From Clostridiales bacterium (lineage in GTDB: Bacteria; Bacillota_A; Clostridia; Peptostreptococcales; Anaerovoracaceae): 10,555 nucleotides of DNA. Location: positions 1 through 10,555 of the forward strand of contig SVCR01000033.1 in assembly GCA_015058265.1 (NCBI GenBank). Direction: 5' to 3'. Each line of letters opens with the position of its first letter. The first letter of the stretch is position 1. Under the pieces are notes generated by a model. The model saw only the letters and a list, made by a program, of their open reading frames with translations, made no database searches and was not told the origin of the DNA. The position numbers and the translations under genes are program-made. This document shows positions 7,150 through 10,555 of the stretch, piece by piece.

Positions 7150-7264
7150 GACCCCCTCTTTGAGATGGGTATCCGGCGTATCGGATATGTTCAGGCTATC
7201 AATAATCAATAGCCGATAATCAGTAATTTTTAACGAGTAATCATCAATCAATAATCTCTAATTA
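7150..7264 (+). promoter_or_regulatory. AT-rich intergenic gap with small hairpins, possible internal promoter
   Basis: The 115-nt gap carries two small perfect inverted repeats: TATCCG/CGGATA (7170-7175 with 7182-7187) and GGCTAT/ATAGCC (7194-7199 with 7209-7214). Neither is directly followed by a T run (TTTTT is at 7227-7231, 12 nt after the second stem), so I do not call a terminator. The 3' two thirds are a heptamer array. AATAAT at 7250-7255 ends 9 nt before the ATG and could be the -10 of a promoter giving an almost leaderless message, with TTTAAC (7229-7234) as a weak -35 at 15-bp spacing. This promoter is speculative. Confidence 0.35.
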
Positions 7265-7265
7265 A
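7196..7265 (+). repeat. Degenerate heptanucleotide tandem array, consensus TAATCAA
   Basis: Ten consecutive 7-nt units start at 7196: CTATCAA, TAATCAA, TAGCCGA, TAATCAG, TAATTTT, TAACGAG, TAATCAT, CAATCAA, TAATCTC, TAATTAA. The third position is A in nine of ten, and the first and fourth are T in eight of ten. The last base of the array is the A of the ATG start of the next gene. Because the period is 7, the TAA and TAG triplets fall in all three forward frames in turn. The degeneracy suggests an old array, or selection on composition and spacing rather than recent expansion. Confidence 0.6.
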
Positions 7266-9691
7266 TGGATCCAGGTTATCGGGACAAAGTCCTTACTGTT
7301 TCAATAGCGGCTTACAATACCGGGGCAACTCTTGAGAGGACCCTGGCATCGCTTGATGTGGGACGGGAGATAACGGAGAAGCTGGACATCATGATCATCG
7401 ATGACGGGTCGACGGATGATACAGTGGAGGTGGCAAGGCGCTTTGCCCGCAGATCCCCGGACTCGGTGAGGATCATCAGCAAGGAGAACGGCGGTTACGG
7501 ATCGACTGTAAATACAGCGCTGCGCGAGGCCAGGGGGAGATACTTCAAACTCCTCGATGGTGATGATACATTCGACCGGCACGGACTTGAGGGGCTGGTC
7601 AGGTATCTTGATGAAGGCTGCAGCGCGGATCTTGTGATCACTCCGTATATAATCGAGAGGCTGGATGCTGATGGACGACCTGCGGGAGATGAACTGTGCG
7701 ACAGACATCAGAGAATGCAGACCTCATCAGTTGCAGTGGAGGAGGCCTGCCTCGATGACGGACTGAGCATGTTCGAGATATGCGTCAGGACTGACGTGAT
7801 GAGGAGATCGGGTGTTCAGCTCACAGAGAACTGCTTCTATACGGACAATGAATATGTAATTGCTGCGGAGCTGTATGCCGAGAATGCGGTAAGATATCGC
7901 GAGCCGGTCTACAGATACAGCCTGGGCGTTCCGGGTCAGAGCATGAGTGTCGAGGGCAGGAAAAAGCACTGTCAGGATAAGGTCAAAGCGGCGGATGGCG
8001 TATTCGATATATATGAGGGCTATATTGAGAAAAGATATATCGAGAAACATGCATGCTCCGATAAAACAGGTCGCTCTCTGATCTCCGGAGCCAGGCGGAT
8101 GCTGACCGATAAGATGATCAGCACAATGGTCAGAGAGATCTATGTCACATGGATGCTGCTCGATGATCCTGCCGCCAGGAGGAAGGAACTGGCTGATTAC
8201 AGCGGGAGACTCAAGGCAGAGCGTCCGGAGATATATGAGATCTCACGCGGCTCGCGTCTAGTGAGGATGGCGGATAGGGCAGGCGATACGGCTTACTCCG
8301 TGCTGTGCAGATATGTAGCGGCAGCCGAGCGAAGGCGGACCGGCGCAGCCGATTCCGGAGTCAGTCTTTATGAAAACAGTATCTACAATAATCAGAAAAG
8401 TGCGCTTAAGACGGCTGAATATATAGCGGCTGCCTGCATGATCATCCAGTGCAGGACTGTTTATATGCATCTCAGAGATGTTGGGATGATAGTGAACCGG
8501 TCCGTGTGGGTGGTCATGATGATAGCTCTGGCGGCCTGCGTTGTGATCAAGATAAATGAAGGCACCGGTACCGGAAGGGCATGGATCAGGAAGACAGCAT
8601 TGATATGCACCGCTTTTGCAGTATATGCAGGTGTGTTCCTGGCGGTAAATCCGGTCAATCCGCTCAGAGTGATCAGGTGCGCTCTTGCCGTGATCATGAT
8701 GATCATTCTGGCGAGATCGCCCGGCGGAAAAGAGAAGAGCATCGGGATCCTCGGATGCTTCAGGGATCTGATGGTCATTATCGCCGTCATATCGCTGGCG
8801 GGCTGGGTGACCGGTTCGATCCTGAAGGTCCTGCCTTGTACAGCTTATCTGGATTTGGACTGGTCGGCGACCGGGGGATATGTCAGGATCCCGACATTCA
8901 TGTGCATATATTTCGAGACTCAGTGGACAAACTGGACACTGGTACAGGCGCGGAACACCGGCATCTTCACCGAAGCGCCTATGGCAGCGTGCGCGTATTC
9001 TGTCGCGCTTATGACAGAATGTCTGGCAGTGAGGGGCGGATACAAGGAGCATCGCAGGAATGTGACCATTCTCGCAGTCGCCATACTCAGCACGATGTCG
9101 ATGATCGGATACGGTTTCCTGGTCCTGATGATATTGTTCAGGACGATCCGGTTGATAGCATCATCGAGGAGATCGACCGGATACACTGCGGCCGGCAAAG
9201 CGGCAGTACTGCTGACAGCGGGCGTCATAACTGCGATCGTTGTTATACTTGCGGCGGAGAAGATGGGCAGACCTTCCGGCTTTGTCAGGGTCAATGACTT
9301 TGTCGTGGGATTCAAAGCGTGGATGGCGCACCCTGTGTTCGGCGGGGGATTTGAGGATCTCAGCTATCTGCAGAGCTTCATGCCTTACTGGAGATTTTTC
9401 GATACGGGATTCAGCAATTCGCCGATGGAGATATTAGCACAAGGCGGAATATGGCTGGGCGCGCCTTATATCTATGCGTTCATATCTGCTCTTGTCAGAT
9501 CGATAAGGCGCAGGGACATGAATGGGATCGCGTTTACTGTAATGTTCGTGTATATATTCACTTTTATAGTGATTCCTTATCAATATATTACGTTTTTTAT
9601 AATAATATTCACGTTACGCGGTTTTATGCTGCGTGATGCCGGCGAGACGAGTCCTAATGCGCGGCAGATGAGTGAAAACGGGAATGAGTGA
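7265..9691 (+). CDS. Fused GT2 glycosyltransferase and Wzy-like O-antigen polymerase
   Basis: The ORF encodes 808 residues in two parts. Residues 1 to about 360 are a GT-A family 2 transferase: VSIAAYN (12-18), DDGSTDD (46-52), ENGGYGSTVN (74-83), LDGDD (97-101) and TDNEY (193-197). Residues from about 383 to 787 are a membrane protein with about ten hydrophobic segments and Wzy/O-antigen-ligase features: an extracellular-type loop before NTGIFTEAPMAA (564-575) and HPVFGGGFED ... FSNSPMEILAQGGIWLG (689-732). The first half would add a sugar in the cytoplasm; the second would polymerise flipped repeat units outside. These are normally separate genes. The junction (8357-8407) carries an out-of-frame ATG with GGAG and reads as two overlapping genes if one A is added to the run at 8396-8399. 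The 7265 start has no Shine-Dalgarno. The stop overlaps the next gene by 8 nt. Both domain calls are firm; the fusion is doubtful. Confidence 0.88.
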   Translation: MDPGYRDKVLTVSIAAYNTGATLERTLASLDVGREITEKLDIMIIDDGSTDDTVEVARRFARRSPDSVRIISKENGGYGSTVNTALREARGRYFKLLDGDDTFDRHGLEGLVRYLDEGCSADLVITPYIIERLDADGRPAGDELCDRHQRMQTSSVAVEEACLDDGLSMFEICVRTDVMRRSGVQLTENCFYTDNEYVIAAELYAENAVRYREPVYRYSLGVPGQSMSVEGRKKHCQDKVKAADGVFDIYEGYIEKRYIEKHACSDKTGRSLISGARRMLTDKMISTMVREIYVTWMLLDDPAARRKELADYSGRLKAERPEIYEISRGSRLVRMADRAGDTAYSVLCRYVAAAERRRTGAADSGVSLYENSIYNNQKSALKTAEYIAAACMIIQCRTVYMHLRDVGMIVNRSVWVVMMIALAACVVIKINEGTGTGRAWIRKTALICTAFAVYAGVFLAVNPVNPLRVIRCALAVIMMIILARSPGGKEKSIGILGCFRDLMVIIAVISLAGWVTGSILKVLPCTAYLDLDWSATGGYVRIPTFMCIYFETQWTNWTLVQARNTGIFTEAPMAACAYSVALMTECLAVRGGYKEHRRNVTILAVAILSTMSMIGYGFLVLMILFRTIRLIASSRRSTGYTAAGKAAVLLTAGVITAIVVILAAEKMGRPSGFVRVNDFVVGFKAWMAHPVFGGGFEDLSYLQSFMPYWRFFDTGFSNSPMEILAQGGIWLGAPYIYAFISALVRSIRRRDMNGIAFTVMFVYIFTFIVIPYQYITFFIIIFTLRGFMLRDAGETSPNARQMSENGNE
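8357..8407 (+). other. Fusion junction with relic ribosome binding site, start and A run
   Basis: GGAG at 8357-8360 is 9 nt before an ATG at 8370 in the +1 frame, which reads MKTVSTIIRK and then stays open only to a TAG at 8424-8426. Adding one A to the AAAA at 8396-8399 makes this frame continue as MKTVSTIIRKSALKTAEYI into the polymerase half. The same insertion ends the GT2 frame in QKKCA followed by TAA. The two genes would then overlap by about 38 nt, like the 23-nt overlap of the LCP and sugar transferase genes. The current sequence could be a base-calling error, a true mutation or a site of slippage. Confidence 0.6.
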
Positions 9692-10555
9692 CAGAAGACC
9701 TTCGAACAGATCATCGATAAAAGTCAATATGCTGATGAATGCTCTGCTCACGGCAGGTTCTGTTGTATTTCCGATCATTACTTTGCCTTATGTGACGAGG
9801 ATACTCGGACCGGAGGGCGTGGGCAAAGTCTACTTTGCGACATCTGTAGTGACCTTCTTCTCGATGTTTGCGGAGCTGGGGATCCCTGTTTACGGCATCA
9901 GAGCGTGCGCAAGGGTGCGAGACGACATAACTGAGCTCTCGAGGACGGCACAGGAGATAATCGGGATCAATCTGATCACGTGCGCCGCGGCTTATGGGGT
10001 CTATGCGATCATGCTGGCAACTGTTCCGAGGATGGCAGAGGACAGATTCCTGATGGCGATGATGAGCGCTGTGATGGTACTGAACACTTTGGGGTGTGAG
10101 TGGCTGTACAAAGCTCTTGAGAAATACACATATATCACTGTCCGATCACTGTCGTTCAAGCTGCTGGCTCTGGTCGGGATGTTCCTTATGGTCAGGAGCA
10201 GCTCGGACTACGTGATGTACGGATTCTTGACGATGTTCGCGGCTTCGGCCTCCAACATACTGAATATGTGCAATCTGAGAAAGCATATCCTGCTGAAGCC
10301 TGTCGGCGGATACGATCTCATGAGACATCTGCCTGCGATGCTGATGTTCTTCGCGTTGGCGGTTGCGACTTCGGTCTACACCAATCTCGATCTGGCGATC
10401 CTGGATCTGTTCAAAGGAGATGCAGAGGCGGGTCTGTACGGTGTCTCTGTAAAGATCAAGCTGGTGATAGTCAGTCTGGTCACATCTGTGAGCGCTGTAT
10501 TGCTGCCGAGAAACTCTTATTATATTGAGAATGGGCGAAGAGGAGAGTCGATGGA
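9684..10555 (+). CDS. Wzx-type polysaccharide flippase (N-terminal part)
   Basis: The reading frame is open from the ATG at 9684 to the window edge: 290 codons of a protein that is usually about 430-480 residues. The family (polysaccharide biosynthesis/MOP superfamily) moves undecaprenyl-linked repeat units across the membrane. The N-terminus has the typical FPIITLPYVTRILGPEGVGK (29-48), followed by FAELGIPVYGIRACARVRDD (62-81). Later, YTNLDLAILDLF (232-243) and AGLYGVSVKIKLV (249-261) match the conserved middle of the family. About eight hydrophobic segments are visible. The start overlaps the previous stop by 8 nt and has only a weak upstream purine stretch, so translation is probably coupled to the polymerase. 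A flippase next to a Wzy-like domain confirms a Wzx/Wzy-dependent pathway. Confidence 0.94.
   Translation, partial: MSDRRPSNRSSIKVNMLMNALLTAGSVVFPIITLPYVTRILGPEGVGKVYFATSVVTFFSMFAELGIPVYGIRACARVRDDITELSRTAQEIIGINLITCAAAYGVYAIMLATVPRMAEDRFLMAMMSAVMVLNTLGCEWLYKALEKYTYITVRSLSFKLLALVGMFLMVRSSSDYVMYGFLTMFAASASNILNMCNLRKHILLKPVGGYDLMRHLPAMLMFFALAVATSVYTNLDLAILDLFKGDAEAGLYGVSVKIKLVIVSLVTSVSAVLLPRNSYYIENGRRGESM

Noticed and set aside
7170..7231. Possible intrinsic terminator after the GT4 gene
   Set aside because: The two stems are only 6 bp, and the five-T run lies 12 nt beyond the second stem, so the required stem-plus-U-tract geometry is missing.
7196..7265. CRISPR-like or mobile-element repeat
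   Set aside because: The units are 7 nt with no spacers, no flanking inverted repeats and no cas or transposase gene nearby. It is a simple degenerate tandem array.
8258..9052. Long minus-strand ORF (264 codons) opposite the GT2-Wzy gene
   Set aside because: The product is rich in His, Cys and Pro with no domain pattern, and the plus strand encodes convincing Wzy membrane segments. It is a shadow.
8581..9297. Plus-strand 238-codon ORF inside the Wzy half
   Set aside because: The translation is a hydrophilic His/Asp/Arg-rich string out of frame with the polymerase, with no domain. It is a shadow of a real gene.

Overview
This window is the promoter-proximal part of a cell-surface polysaccharide (capsule or exopolysaccharide) locus of the Wzx/Wzy type, and every gene I can support lies on the + strand. 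The LytR-CpsA-Psr (LCP) ligase with three N-terminal membrane segments, the secreted Ig-like (Big2-type) protein, the DUF4422 glycosyltransferase, the Shine-Dalgarno starts and the frequent TTG starts all point to a Gram-positive Bacillota, most likely class Clostridia. Base composition looks close to 50% GC by eye. I cannot name the genus or family.

Layout. Positions 1-49 hold the last codons of an upstream gene, closed by a strong intrinsic terminator at 81-117. A probable promoter (-10 at 226-231) then starts a new unit: a secreted protein with C-terminal Ig-like repeats (275-1969); an LCP ligase (1971-3458); an initiating phosphoglycosyl transferase (3436-4056); a DUF4422 transferase (4062-4955); a GlfT-like GT2 transferase (4952-5953); and a GT4 transferase (6007-7149). 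A 115-bp AT-rich gap follows and contains a degenerate 7-nt tandem array. After it comes one 808-codon ORF joining a GT2 transferase to a Wzy-like polymerase (7265-9691), then a Wzx flippase that runs off the window (9684-10555). Most genes overlap or nearly touch, so they are probably co-transcribed; the gap at 7150-7264 is the one likely internal break.

How the genes work together (inference from families). The phosphoglycosyl transferase places the first sugar phosphate on undecaprenyl phosphate. Up to four transferases (DUF4422, GT2, GT4 and the GT2 half of the fusion) extend the repeat unit, Wzx flips it, the Wzy-like half polymerises it, and the LCP protein attaches the polymer to peptidoglycan. 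The Ig-like protein is the non-enzymatic surface partner of the set.

Most interesting points. (1) The GT2-Wzy fusion looks like two overlapping genes joined by loss of one A in the A run at 8396-8399. Restoring that base gives the GT2 a stop codon and gives Wzy its own ATG with a ribosome binding site. (2) A ten-unit heptamer array (consensus TAATCAA) runs up to the start codon of that ORF, which has no visible Shine-Dalgarno. (3) A perfect Shine-Dalgarno plus ATG is buried in the tail of the first GT2 gene. I found no CRISPR array, RNA gene, insertion sequence or clearly new system.
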